55,421 nt of DNA from NCBI GenBank assembly GCA_009840635.1, contig VXNL01000092.1, positions 1 to 55,421 on the forward strand, read 5' to 3'. The stretch comes from Acidobacteriota bacterium. Lineage in GTDB: Bacteria > Acidobacteriota > Vicinamibacteria > Marinacidobacterales > Marinacidobacteraceae. A program made the position numbers and the translations under genes. Of the stretch, positions 32,286 through 40,198 are shown piece after piece. The stretch's first letter is position 1, and every line of letters starts with the position of its first letter. The notes under the pieces are model-generated. The model saw nothing but the letters and a program-made list of their open reading frames with translations. It was not told where the DNA came from and ran no database searches.

Positions 32286-33524
32286 ATGGACTTATGCCAA
32301 TACAAGCGAAGTTGGTCGCGAATGCCGACGGCCTTTGTCCTGCTGGCCGGGGTGGTCGCGTGCGGTCCCGGCGCGCCGGACACGTCCGACGATCCGGGAA
32401 CACCGGAAGACGAGGTGCTCGAAACGCCCGGCTCCCGGATTTTCAGCGTCGTCGAACGCGACGGCTACCACATCGTGGACGTCGAAGCGTCGGTCGTCGC
32501 CTGGGGCGGATCGGCGGGAGGGCCCACGCAGCGCGCCCGCCTCGTGCTGGTCCCGAAGGGGACGGAACCGCCGGCCCTGACGGGAGACCTGGTGGACGCC
32601 AGGTTGATCCGGACGCCGGTCCAGCGGATCGCCGTCAACGATGAACCCCACGAGGCCATGCTGCGGGCTCTCGGGGTCGAAGACCGGATCGTCGCGGTTG
32701 GCGGCCACAACAGCTACGACGACGACCTCCGCCGGCGGACCCGGTCCGGCGAGATCCACCAGATCGGCTATTCCTGGCACGCGCCGCCGACGCTCGATGC
32801 ACTGGTGGCGGCCGCACCGGACGTGCTCGTCGCCCAGATGGCCGACCTCACGCACACCCAGCACATGGAGCGCGTCGAGTCGCTCGGCATTCCGGTCGTG
32901 CCGACCTTCATTGACTCGGAGCCGCACTACATGGGCAGCGTTGCCTGGATTCGGGTGATGGGTCTGCTGACGGGAAAGGAGGCGGAAGCCGACGCGTTTG
33001 TGCAGATGGTCGCGCGCGAGGTGGACCGCCTGAAGTCTCTGGCGGCGGAGCAACCCCGCCGGTCGGTCCTCTGGGCCTGGTACCGGAGTGCGGGCAATCG
33101 CTGGGCGGTTACGCAGCGGAACGGCGTTGCGGCGCTCATCCGCGACGCCAACGCGGAGCTCCTGCTCGGCACCGGCGACGATCCGCAGCGCGACACCTTT
33201 TCCCTGCTCTCCACCGAACGGCTTCTGCGCGATGGGACAGGCGCCGATTGCTGGATGATCCGCGATCCGCTGTCCTCGGTCTTCGACGACGAGGCGGTGC
33301 TTTCCCGCTTCAAGGCCTATCAGGACGATTGCGTCTTCCGGGAGCAGGGCAAGCGCCATCCCGACGCGGATGCGTGGGAGCTGTGGGAGATGGGGGCGAT
33401 CCGCCCGGACTGGCGGCTGTGGGACATCATGAAGATGGTGCACCCGGAACTGCGCGACGGGGAGTGGCGTTACCTCATGCCGGAAACGTGGGTGGCGGAC
33501 CATCCGCTCGTGGGTCTCCACTAG
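32286..33524 (+). CDS. substrate-binding lipoprotein 4 of FecB/BtuF type
   Basis: 412 residues from the ATG at 32286, preferred because AAGGA lies 10 bases upstream and the resulting signal has K-R-S-W-S-R before the hydrophobic stretch. The lipobox is V-V-A-C. The protein is homologous over its length to copies 1-3 but more diverged, for example V-A-A-A-P-D-V-L-V-A-Q and G-T-G-D-D-P-Q-R-D-T. The main histidine motifs T-H-T-Q-H and E-P-H-Y-M-G persist. It is separated from the other three by the permease and ATPase and has its own control region. A permease remnant follows it directly. Confidence 0.88.
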   Translation: MDLCQYKRSWSRMPTAFVLLAGVVACGPGAPDTSDDPGTPEDEVLETPGSRIFSVVERDGYHIVDVEASVVAWGGSAGGPTQRARLVLVPKGTEPPALTGDLVDARLIRTPVQRIAVNDEPHEAMLRALGVEDRIVAVGGHNSYDDDLRRRTRSGEIHQIGYSWHAPPTLDALVAAAPDVLVAQMADLTHTQHMERVESLGIPVVPTFIDSEPHYMGSVAWIRVMGLLTGKEAEADAFVQMVAREVDRLKSLAAEQPRRSVLWAWYRSAGNRWAVTQRNGVAALIRDANAELLLGTGDDPQRDTFSLLSTERLLRDGTGADCWMIRDPLSSVFDDEAVLSRFKAYQDDCVFREQGKRHPDADAWELWEMGAIRPDWRLWDIMKMVHPELRDGEWRYLMPETWVADHPLVGLH

Positions 33525-33526
33525 TG

Positions 33527-33598
33527 GTGCTCGCCGCGCTCTCCCCGCTGACGCTCACCCATGAGCAGATTCCTTATCGCCGCATCGAGCTGAGTTGA
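33527..33598 (+). pseudogene. remnant of a FecCD permease N-terminus
   Basis: Just after the fourth binding protein stops, the frame from 33527 reads V-L-A-A-L-S-P-L-T-L-T-H-E-Q-I-P and stops at 33598. The intact permease at 30395 has A-L-A-A-L-S-L-L-T-L-T-Y-G-Q-I-A at its N-terminus, and there too it lies immediately after a binding protein. Twelve of sixteen positions agree. The rest of the gene is absent, so this is a deleted duplicate. Confidence 0.7.
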
Positions 33599-33634
33599 TT
33601 CGCCGTTCGCGAGACGCAGTAACAGGGACCGATC

Positions 33635-33922
33635 ATGGGTAGTGGACGAGACAGGCCCGGCTGGCTCCGCACCGGCTGGCTGGCGGCGATCGTCGTTCCG
33701 CTGGTCCTCCTGGTTGGGCTTCCCGCGGACGCCTGGCACGAAGAGCACGCGGACGACCACGAGTGCACCGTCTGCCACGCCGGGCACCAGACCGCCGATC
33801 TCGCGAGGCCGGCGGAATTCGGCTTCTCCCATGCTCCCGCCCGCCATGAGCGGGCGCTCGAGATCCGCCGGGCCGTTGCCCGTCGTCTCCTCCGCCGTCC
33901 CGCCCGCGCCCCTCCCGCGTAG
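33635..33922 (+). CDS. small His/Cys-rich exported protein, DUF2946-like
   Basis: 95 residues. A signal helix (about residues 15-32) leads to W-H-E-E-H-A-D-D-H-E-C-T-V-C-H-A-G-H, a histidine and cysteine cluster of the same kind as in the small proteins at 25754 and 43733. The tail here is Arg-rich and differs from theirs. A metal-binding or metal-sensing role at the envelope is plausible. It precedes the TonB receptor gene. The promoter layout is less clear than for the other two: an AGGGA ribosome-like site is present ahead of the ATG. Confidence 0.65.
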   Translation: MGSGRDRPGWLRTGWLAAIVVPLVLLVGLPADAWHEEHADDHECTVCHAGHQTADLARPAEFGFSHAPARHERALEIRRAVARRLLRRPARAPPA

Positions 33923-34133
33923 TTCCGCCAACGGCCGTGCCCGTCCGCCGCTAACTGCGCGGCGGGCGTAGGGCCGGCACGCCGCTGCGGTCGTCCGACC
34001 GCGCGCGTCCCCTCGCGGCTCCCGCGTTCCCCCGGCGCCAGTCGGGAAGCCCTCAGGAACGAACGGTCCGCCGCGTCCCGCACGGCCCCCGCCGGAACAG
34101 TCTTTCCGAGGGCGAGAAATCGGGAGAACGCAA
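33923..34133 (+). promoter_or_regulatory. leader of the TonB receptor with a strong hairpin
   Basis: 211 non-coding bases. A stem of nine pairs (one G-T) lies at 33943-33951 and 33959-33967 with a 7-base loop. It stands right after the small His/Cys gene, the same place as the hairpins in the other two loci. A GGGAGA ribosome site precedes the ATG at 34134. No known riboswitch core was recognised. Confidence 0.4.
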
Positions 34134-36575
34134 ATGCACCGATCCAGACTCCTTCTTTTCCTGGCGGCCGGCCTGCTGGCCGCCTTCGCCACCGCGCCGC
34201 TCGAGGCGCGCGAGGACGGCGCCGTGCGAGGCGGTGTCACCATCCACGACAGCGGCGCCCGGACCGGCGCCGCGACCGATTCCGAGGCTCAGTCCTCCTC
34301 CTCGCTGGCTGGCAGTGTCGTTGATTCGACGGGCGGGGCCATCCGGGGCGCCCGCATCACCGCCCATCAGGATGGCGAGCTCGTGGGCGAGACCCGCTCT
34401 TCGGGCGACGGCTCCTACACGCTGGCGCTCGCTCCCGGCGAGTACCTCGTCGAGGTCCAGGCGTCCGGCTTCGATCTCGCCGTCCGGACCGTCCAGTTGG
34501 ATGCGGGAGCCGAAGCACTCGACTTCCAGCTCGAGCTCACCGGGCTCGCGGAGTCGGTCAATGTCACCGCCCGCGTCGAGGGATACGTCGCCGAGACCGC
34601 CACCACGGGGACGAAGCTCGATCTCTCCCGCATCGAGGTGCCGCAATCGATTTCCGTGGTTCCTCGGGACATCATTGAAGACCGCGTCGTGGTGCACCTG
34701 AGCGACACGGCCGACAACGCCGCCGGCGTCACCTCCCGCACTTCGTATGGCGGCGTTCAAAACAACAACTACGCCTTCCGGGGTTTCTCGGGAGGATTCA
34801 GCGGCGTCAACCTGCGAAACGGCTTCCAGCAGTTCCCGTTCCTGTCCAAGACCGACGTCGCGAACATCGAACGGGTCGAGTTTCTCAAGGGTCCGGCGTC
34901 GCTGCTCTACGGCACCGGCGAGGTGGGCGGCCTCGTCAACACGATCACCAAGAAGCCGCTCGCGGAACACCGCTACGAGATCGGCTTCACCGGGGGCGGC
35001 TTCGGGCAGCTGCGGCCCACCGTGGATCTCTCCGGCCCGCTGAACGCTTCGCGCACGCTGCTCTTCCGCGTGAACGCCGCCTACGACCGCGGAAACAGCT
35101 ACCGCGACCTGATGGAGCATGAGAACTCCTTCGTCGCGCCCGCGTTCACCTGGATTCCGCGGCCGGGGACGACCGTCAGCTTTGAGGCCGAATGGGCACG
35201 CTTCGACCACGCCTTCGATCGGGGCTTCCCGATCGCGGAGATCTTTCTCGACGAGCCGGCCAGCAAGAGCTACGGCGAGCAGTGGACGCGGGCGCTCAAC
35301 GAGCAGCGCGTCGTCCTGCTGAACCTGACCCACGACTTCTCGCCCGACTGGAGCTTCCGGAGCGGCTTTTCGCGCATGGAGGCCGACCAGGACATCAACG
35401 CCGCCGGCTTCTCCTTCTTCCCCCTGGGTCTCGATGGCCGCACCATCAATCGCGACAACTTCGTCACCGACGAGGCCACGGAGAACGACGGTTTCCAGAA
35501 CGAGCTGTACGGACGCTTCTCGACCGGCGCCGTGGACCACGAACTGATAGCCGGCGTGGAGTTTGCCCGCTACCGATTCTCCTACACCTTCGACATCTAC
35601 GAACTGGGCTCCGTGGACCGGGTCGATCCGGCGCGCGGAGCGTCGCCGGGGGCGTTCAGCTTCGGCTTCGACGACGACTCCTCGGCGAGCCAGACCGGGC
35701 TCTACCTTCTCGATCAGATCGCACTCACCGAGCGCCTGAAGGTCCTCCTCGGCGGCCGGTTCAGCTACGTTTCGTCGCGGCAACGGGACATTGCGAGCGG
35801 CGAACTGCTCGACGAGCAGGACGACCAGGCCTTCATACCGCGCGCCGGAATCACCTACGAGGTCCTCCCGGCCGGGAACGTCTACGGAAGCTTCGCGACG
35901 TCGTTCCTCCCGAATCTGACCGGGCACTCCGGAAGTTCGGCGCGGCAGGCGAGCGGGGAACCCCTCGTGCCCACGACCGGGCGCCAGTGGGAAGCGGGAT
36001 GGAGGCAGGAACTCGCGAACGGCCGGATCCTGGCTACGGTTGCCTGGTTCGACCTCAGGAAGCAGAACATCGTCGTCCCGGATCCAGACGACCCGACGTT
36101 CACGTTCAGCATCCAGGTGGGCGAGCAGCACAGCCGCGGGGTCGAGGTGGAAGTCGCCGGAGCCGTCACGCCGAGTCTGGACGTCATCGCGACCTACACC
36201 GGCATGACATCGGAGGTGAGCGAGGACGTCCGCGAGGCCTATCTCGGTGACCGGCTCGCCGGTGTCGCGCCCCACACGGCGAGCGTGTTCCTGAACTATC
36301 GCGTCCGCGACGGTTCCCTTCGAGGAGTCTCCTTCGGAGGCGGGGCGTACACGACGGGCGCCCGCATGGCCGCCCTCCCGAACCCGGACTGGGAAGTGCC
36401 GGGCACCGCGCGCTTCGACCTGAACTTCGGGTACGAGCGCCGCGACTGGGTCGTGGACCTCGCAATCAAGAACCTGACGGATTCGCTGGACTTCCAGCTC
36501 GGCGGCTTCCGGACGATGATGCCCCTCCCGACCCGGCACGCGCTGGTCTCGTTCAGGTACCGGTTCGGCCCCTAG
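34134..36575 (+). CDS. TonB-dependent siderophore-type receptor
   Basis: 813 residues. A signal peptide (residues 1-24) is followed by a carboxypeptidase-regulatory-like domain at about residues 58-135 (G-S-V-V-D-S-T-G-G-A-I to Y-T-L-A-L-A-P-G-E-Y). Then comes the plug with V-P-Q-S-I-S-V-V (typical of FhuA/FpvA-like siderophore receptors), D-N-A-A-G-V and G-P-A-S-L-L-Y-G-T-G, and a barrel ending in a terminal aromatic strand (H-A-L-V-S-F-R-Y-R-F). It imports a metal chelate across the outer membrane using TonB energy. Together with the FecCD transporter it would form a complete uptake route, although the metal cannot be told from the sequence. It stands 28 bases before an ABC-2 trio. Confidence 0.9.
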   Translation: MHRSRLLLFLAAGLLAAFATAPLEAREDGAVRGGVTIHDSGARTGAATDSEAQSSSSLAGSVVDSTGGAIRGARITAHQDGELVGETRSSGDGSYTLALAPGEYLVEVQASGFDLAVRTVQLDAGAEALDFQLELTGLAESVNVTARVEGYVAETATTGTKLDLSRIEVPQSISVVPRDIIEDRVVVHLSDTADNAAGVTSRTSYGGVQNNNYAFRGFSGGFSGVNLRNGFQQFPFLSKTDVANIERVEFLKGPASLLYGTGEVGGLVNTITKKPLAEHRYEIGFTGGGFGQLRPTVDLSGPLNASRTLLFRVNAAYDRGNSYRDLMEHENSFVAPAFTWIPRPGTTVSFEAEWARFDHAFDRGFPIAEIFLDEPASKSYGEQWTRALNEQRVVLLNLTHDFSPDWSFRSGFSRMEADQDINAAGFSFFPLGLDGRTINRDNFVTDEATENDGFQNELYGRFSTGAVDHELIAGVEFARYRFSYTFDIYELGSVDRVDPARGASPGAFSFGFDDDSSASQTGLYLLDQIALTERLKVLLGGRFSYVSSRQRDIASGELLDEQDDQAFIPRAGITYEVLPAGNVYGSFATSFLPNLTGHSGSSARQASGEPLVPTTGRQWEAGWRQELANGRILATVAWFDLRKQNIVVPDPDDPTFTFSIQVGEQHSRGVEVEVAGAVTPSLDVIATYTGMTSEVSEDVREAYLGDRLAGVAPHTASVFLNYRVRDGSLRGVSFGGGAYTTGARMAALPNPDWEVPGTARFDLNFGYERRDWVVDLAIKNLTDSLDFQLGGFRTMMPLPTRHALVSFRYRFGP

Positions 36576-36603
36576 TGACCTGCTCACCGGAGGAGGAAAC
36601 ACC

Positions 36604-37338
36604 ATGCTCGAGGCGAGAGACCTCACGAAGTTCTTCGGCGAGGTGAGGGCGCTGAACGCCCTGAGCGTCCGGATCGGCGCCGGGGAGTCGCTGTGTCTCC
36701 TCGGCGCCAACGGCGCCGGCAAGACGACCACCATCAACCTCTTCCTCGCCTTCGTCGAACCGACTTCCGGATCGGCGCTGGTCAACGGACACGACGTCCA
36801 GCTCGACCCGATCGGCTCCAAGCGGCACCTCGCGTACATCCCGGAGCAGGTGGCGCTCTACCCGTCCCTGACCGGGCTGGAGAACCTGGAGTTCCTCGCC
36901 GAACTCTCCGGACACCGGGACCACCGCACCGACGATCTCCTCGGGTTCCTCGAACGCGCCGGGCTCGATGCGCCCGCGGCGCTCCGGCGCGTCGCGGGGT
37001 ACTCCAAGGGGATGCGCCAGAAGGTCGCGATCGCCGCGGCCCTGGCCCGGCGGGCGAGCGCCTTCCTCCTCGACGAGCCGCTCTCGGGGCTCGATCCCGC
37101 GGCGGCGAACGAGTTCACCGAGGTCCTCGCCGACCTCCGGCGCGACGGCGCCGCCATCCTGCTGGCGACGCACGACATCTTCCGCGCCATGGAACTCGGT
37201 ACGACCATCGGCATCATGAAGTCCGGCGAACTCGTCGAACGACTGGACCCCGGGTCCGTGACGGGCGCGGAACTGGAGAAGATCTACCTGGAATCCATGC
37301 GGGGCGGCGCCGCCGGCGCTGGCGGAGGCCCGGCATGA
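36604..37338 (+). CDS. ABC-2 transporter ATPase, first trio
   Basis: 244 residues. Walker A is G-A-N-G-A-G-K-T-T (residues 36-44). The signature is Y-S-K-G-M-R-Q-K rather than L-S-G-G-Q, as is common in ABC-2 exporters of the CcmA/NosF type. Walker B is A-F-L-L-D-E-P-L-S-G-L-D, and the H-loop is L-A-T-H-D. A GGAGGAGG ribosome site precedes the ATG. It energises the two permeases that follow by overlap. The same trio exists at 44107-47747. The copper-linked NosFY group is one comparison, which would fit the metal theme, but the substrate is unknown. Confidence 0.9.
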   Translation: MLEARDLTKFFGEVRALNALSVRIGAGESLCLLGANGAGKTTTINLFLAFVEPTSGSALVNGHDVQLDPIGSKRHLAYIPEQVALYPSLTGLENLEFLAELSGHRDHRTDDLLGFLERAGLDAPAALRRVAGYSKGMRQKVAIAAALARRASAFLLDEPLSGLDPAAANEFTEVLADLRRDGAAILLATHDIFRAMELGTTIGIMKSGELVERLDPGSVTGAELEKIYLESMRGGAAGAGGGPA

Positions 37339-38768
37339 TCCGCGCGATCGCCCGCAAGGAGCTCGTGCAGTACTGGCGGGACGGCCGGGTCGTCACCGTA
37401 TTCGGCATCGTCGCGTTGCTCGGCCTGGCCGCCACCGTCACCGGCTGGAGCGCGGTCTCCGCGATGGAACGGGAGCGCGCGTCCGCGGTCGCGATGGACC
37501 GGGAGATCTGGGACACCCAGGGACTGAAGAACCCCCATACCGCGGCCCACTTCTCGCGCTATGCCTTCCAGCCGACTTTCAACCTGGCGGTGTTCGACCC
37601 GGGTCTGACCGACTACGTGGGGAACGCCATCTGGCTGGAAGCGCACTACCGCGATCCCGCCGCGCTCAGGCCCGTCGAGGACGCCGTCGAGATTCAGCGG
37701 ATCGCCCAGTTGAACCCGGCATGGGTGATCCAGGTCTTTGGTCCCCTGCTGATCTTCATCCTTCTCTATGGCGCGGTCGCCGCCGAACGCGAGTCCGGGA
37801 CGCTGCGCCAGCTCCTGGCCGCCGGCATGCGCCCGGTCTCGCTCCTGCTCGGGAAGGCCGTCTCCGCCTTCAGCCTGACGGGCTTGCTCGTCTTCGGCGT
37901 ACTGCTCGGATCCGCTTTCCTGATGAGCGCGGAGGGCATCGAGCGGCTGCCCGACACCGGGTTGCGCACCGCGGCGCTGGCCGCCCTGTATCTCGTCTAC
38001 CTCGCGATCTTCGTTTTTCTCGCGCTGGGGGTGTCTGCCCTGAGTTCCCGCTCCCGGACGGCGCTCGCCGGACTGATGGGCATCTGGATCGTCGCGACGA
38101 TCCTCGGGCCCAGAATCGGGCCGGACGTGGCGGGTGCCCTCGCCCCCGCCCCATCGGCGCCCGAGTTCGCGGCCCGCCTCGACCAGGAAGGCGCCGATCC
38201 GTTCTGGGGCGCCGGCGAGGAAGCGGTCCAGCGCCGGCAGCGGGTGATGGACGCCGCGCTCGCCGAATACGGGGTGGAGACGGTCGAGGAACTCCCCATC
38301 AACTATGACGGGTACCTGCTCCAGGCCAGCGAGGAGTTCGCCAATGGGGTGTTCGACACCATGTACGCCGAACTCTGGGGCGGCTATGAACGCCAGCACG
38401 CCATCGCGCGTGGTTTCGCCCTCGTCTCGCCGACGATCGCCGCGCAGAACGTCTCGATGGCGCTCGCGGGAACCGGCCTCCACGCCTACCGGCACTTCGC
38501 GGACGAGGCCGAGGAGTTCCGGCGTGAGTTCGTGCTCCTGCTGAACCAGGAAATGATCGACCACGGCGGCGCGGACGGCTACGCCTACGTCTCCGGCAAC
38601 GGTTTCTGGCGGCAGAACCCCGACTTCGAGTACGCCGCGCCCGGTATCGGCGAGGCCGTCCGCGGGGTGTGGGCCGACGTGATCATTCTGCTGCTCTGGC
38701 TCGCGATCGCGATCGCGGTGGCGGCGCTCGGAGTTCGCCGGGGGTTCCTCGGCGAGATGGCGGCGTGA
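37335..38768 (+). CDS. ABC-2 permease with DUF3526-like region, first trio
   Basis: 477 residues from the ATG at 37335, overlapping the ATPase stop (ATGA). A first membrane helix (about 20-38) is followed by a large extracytoplasmic domain. Helices follow from about 133, with A-A-E-R-E-S-G-T-L-R-Q-L-L marking the ABC-2 coupling region. A second large periplasmic part (about 260-450) with F-A-L-V-S-P and N-V-S-M-A-L-A-G-T matches DUF3526-type permeases; the final helix is near 450-470. It resembles the permease at 44906 along its length, including the D-T-Q-G-L-K-N-P-H-T-A-A-H-F / H-W-E-S-Q-G-E-K-N-P-H-S-A-A-H stretch. Confidence 0.85.
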   Translation: MIRAIARKELVQYWRDGRVVTVFGIVALLGLAATVTGWSAVSAMERERASAVAMDREIWDTQGLKNPHTAAHFSRYAFQPTFNLAVFDPGLTDYVGNAIWLEAHYRDPAALRPVEDAVEIQRIAQLNPAWVIQVFGPLLIFILLYGAVAAERESGTLRQLLAAGMRPVSLLLGKAVSAFSLTGLLVFGVLLGSAFLMSAEGIERLPDTGLRTAALAALYLVYLAIFVFLALGVSALSSRSRTALAGLMGIWIVATILGPRIGPDVAGALAPAPSAPEFAARLDQEGADPFWGAGEEAVQRRQRVMDAALAEYGVETVEELPINYDGYLLQASEEFANGVFDTMYAELWGGYERQHAIARGFALVSPTIAAQNVSMALAGTGLHAYRHFADEAEEFRREFVLLLNQEMIDHGGADGYAYVSGNGFWRQNPDFEYAAPGIGEAVRGVWADVIILLLWLAIAIAVAALGVRRGFLGEMAA

Positions 38769-38770
38769 CC

Positions 38771-40198
38771 ATGCGGGCCATCCGGAAGCACGAACGCCGG
38801 GCGCTCCTCGGGGATCGCCTGCAGGTCCTCCTGCTGGGACTGTTCGCCCTGATCTGCCTCTCGGCATCGCTCCGGGGGGCCCAGTACCGCGAGGCGCTCG
38901 AAGAGGCGGCGGCGGCCTTCGAGGCCGAGCACCTCGAGCGGGCGGCGGACTGGCGCGAACGGGTCGTCGCGGTCGAGTCGGGGGACGTGGCGCCCGAGGA
39001 CGACGTGTTCGCCGGCCTCGCCATGGATGTCGCCCGGCCCGCCGTCGCCGCGCCGGGGCCGCTGGCCGATTTCTCCCGCGGGGTGACGGACGTGCACCCC
39101 TTCACGGCCCGGGTGGCGCTCTGGCGCAGCGTGGACCGGCTGTTCGGGAACTACCAGTTTCAGAGCCCGAACGAGATTCGCGCCGGCAAGCTGGACCTCG
39201 CCTTCGCGGTGCTCTTCGTCATGCCCCTACTGATGATCGCACTGACGTTCGGAGCGCTGTCCCGCGACCGGGACAGCGGCCGGCTCGGCCTGCTCCTGTC
39301 GCACCCGGTCTCGGTGCGCGCCATGGTCCGGTCGAAGCTGCTCGTTCGCCTGGGCGCGGTGTTCGCCATTCTCGTCGCCGCCCTGCTCGCCGGGCTCTTC
39401 ATAGGGGCGGGCGGCGTCCCCGACGGCGGGCGGCTGGGGCGTTTCGCGTTCTGGTTCCTCGCGGCTTCGGGCTATTTCGCGTTCTGGGCCGGAGCGATCT
39501 ACTGGTTCGTCAGCCTCAACCGGAAGAGTGAGATCACCGCGATGTTGATGATCGGGTTCTGGGTCCTGAACGGCCTGGTGGGACCCGCGGTGCTGGCCGC
39601 GGCCGCCCAACTCGTCCATCCCGCCCCCTCGCAACTGGCGTTCCTGTCAACCGCCCGCCAGGTCTCGAACGAGGCCTACCGGTCACGGGCGGACGTCATG
39701 CAGGGCATGCTGCTGGACCACCCGGAACTCACCGTCGAGAACTACACCATCCCGGAGTACATCCGGGTCTCCTATCTGGTGAACGAGACCGTGGACCGCG
39801 CCGTGGAACCGGTGCTGGAGGAGTTCGAGGCGGTTCAGAACCGGCGGCGGTCGTTCCTGGGCCTCGTGCAGTACGCCGCCCCGGCGGCCCTCGCCATGCG
39901 CTCCATCAACGAGATCTCCGGCACGGATCTCGCCCGGCAGGTCCGTTTCGAGGGAGAGGTCAGGGACTACAAGCGGGCCATTGCCCGGCACGTGGAAGCC
40001 AGGGTTCTCGCCGGCGAACGGCTGACGGTCGCCGAAGTCGACGCGGTTCCGACCTATACCTTCCGCGAGAGCGGTCTCGGAGCGGTTGGCCGGAGCGTCG
40101 TGTTCCCGGTCGGCTACCTGTTCGGCCTGGGTCTGCTGGGGGCGGCCCTGGCGCGAAGGAACCTCGCGAGGCTTCAGACGCGATTCCGGGAAGCGTGA
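38771..40198 (+). CDS. ABC-2 permease 2, DUF3526-like, first trio
   Basis: 475 residues from an ATG at 38771; a GTG at 38765 overlapping the previous stop is also possible. It has one N-terminal helix, a large periplasmic domain, then a cluster of helices starting with F-A-V-L-F-V-M-P-L-L-M-I-A-L, followed by S-R-D-R-D-S-G-R-L-G-L-L-L-S-H-P (coupling region), and a second large soluble part near the C-terminus. Layout and length (475 residues) match the third gene of the other trio. It probably forms a heterodimer with the preceding permease. Its stop overlaps the next gene (GTGA). Confidence 0.85.
   Translation: MRAIRKHERRALLGDRLQVLLLGLFALICLSASLRGAQYREALEEAAAAFEAEHLERAADWRERVVAVESGDVAPEDDVFAGLAMDVARPAVAAPGPLADFSRGVTDVHPFTARVALWRSVDRLFGNYQFQSPNEIRAGKLDLAFAVLFVMPLLMIALTFGALSRDRDSGRLGLLLSHPVSVRAMVRSKLLVRLGAVFAILVAALLAGLFIGAGGVPDGGRLGRFAFWFLAASGYFAFWAGAIYWFVSLNRKSEITAMLMIGFWVLNGLVGPAVLAAAAQLVHPAPSQLAFLSTARQVSNEAYRSRADVMQGMLLDHPELTVENYTIPEYIRVSYLVNETVDRAVEPVLEEFEAVQNRRRSFLGLVQYAAPAALAMRSINEISGTDLARQVRFEGEVRDYKRAIARHVEARVLAGERLTVAEVDAVPTYTFRESGLGAVGRSVVFPVGYLFGLGLLGAALARRNLARLQTRFREA

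Noticed and set aside
33923..34133. Cobalamin riboswitch before the TonB receptor
   Set aside because: No B12-box-like core was found; only a simple hairpin is visible.
34053..36839. 928-codon minus-strand frame opposite the TonB receptor
   Set aside because: Composition and position show it is the shadow of the receptor gene.
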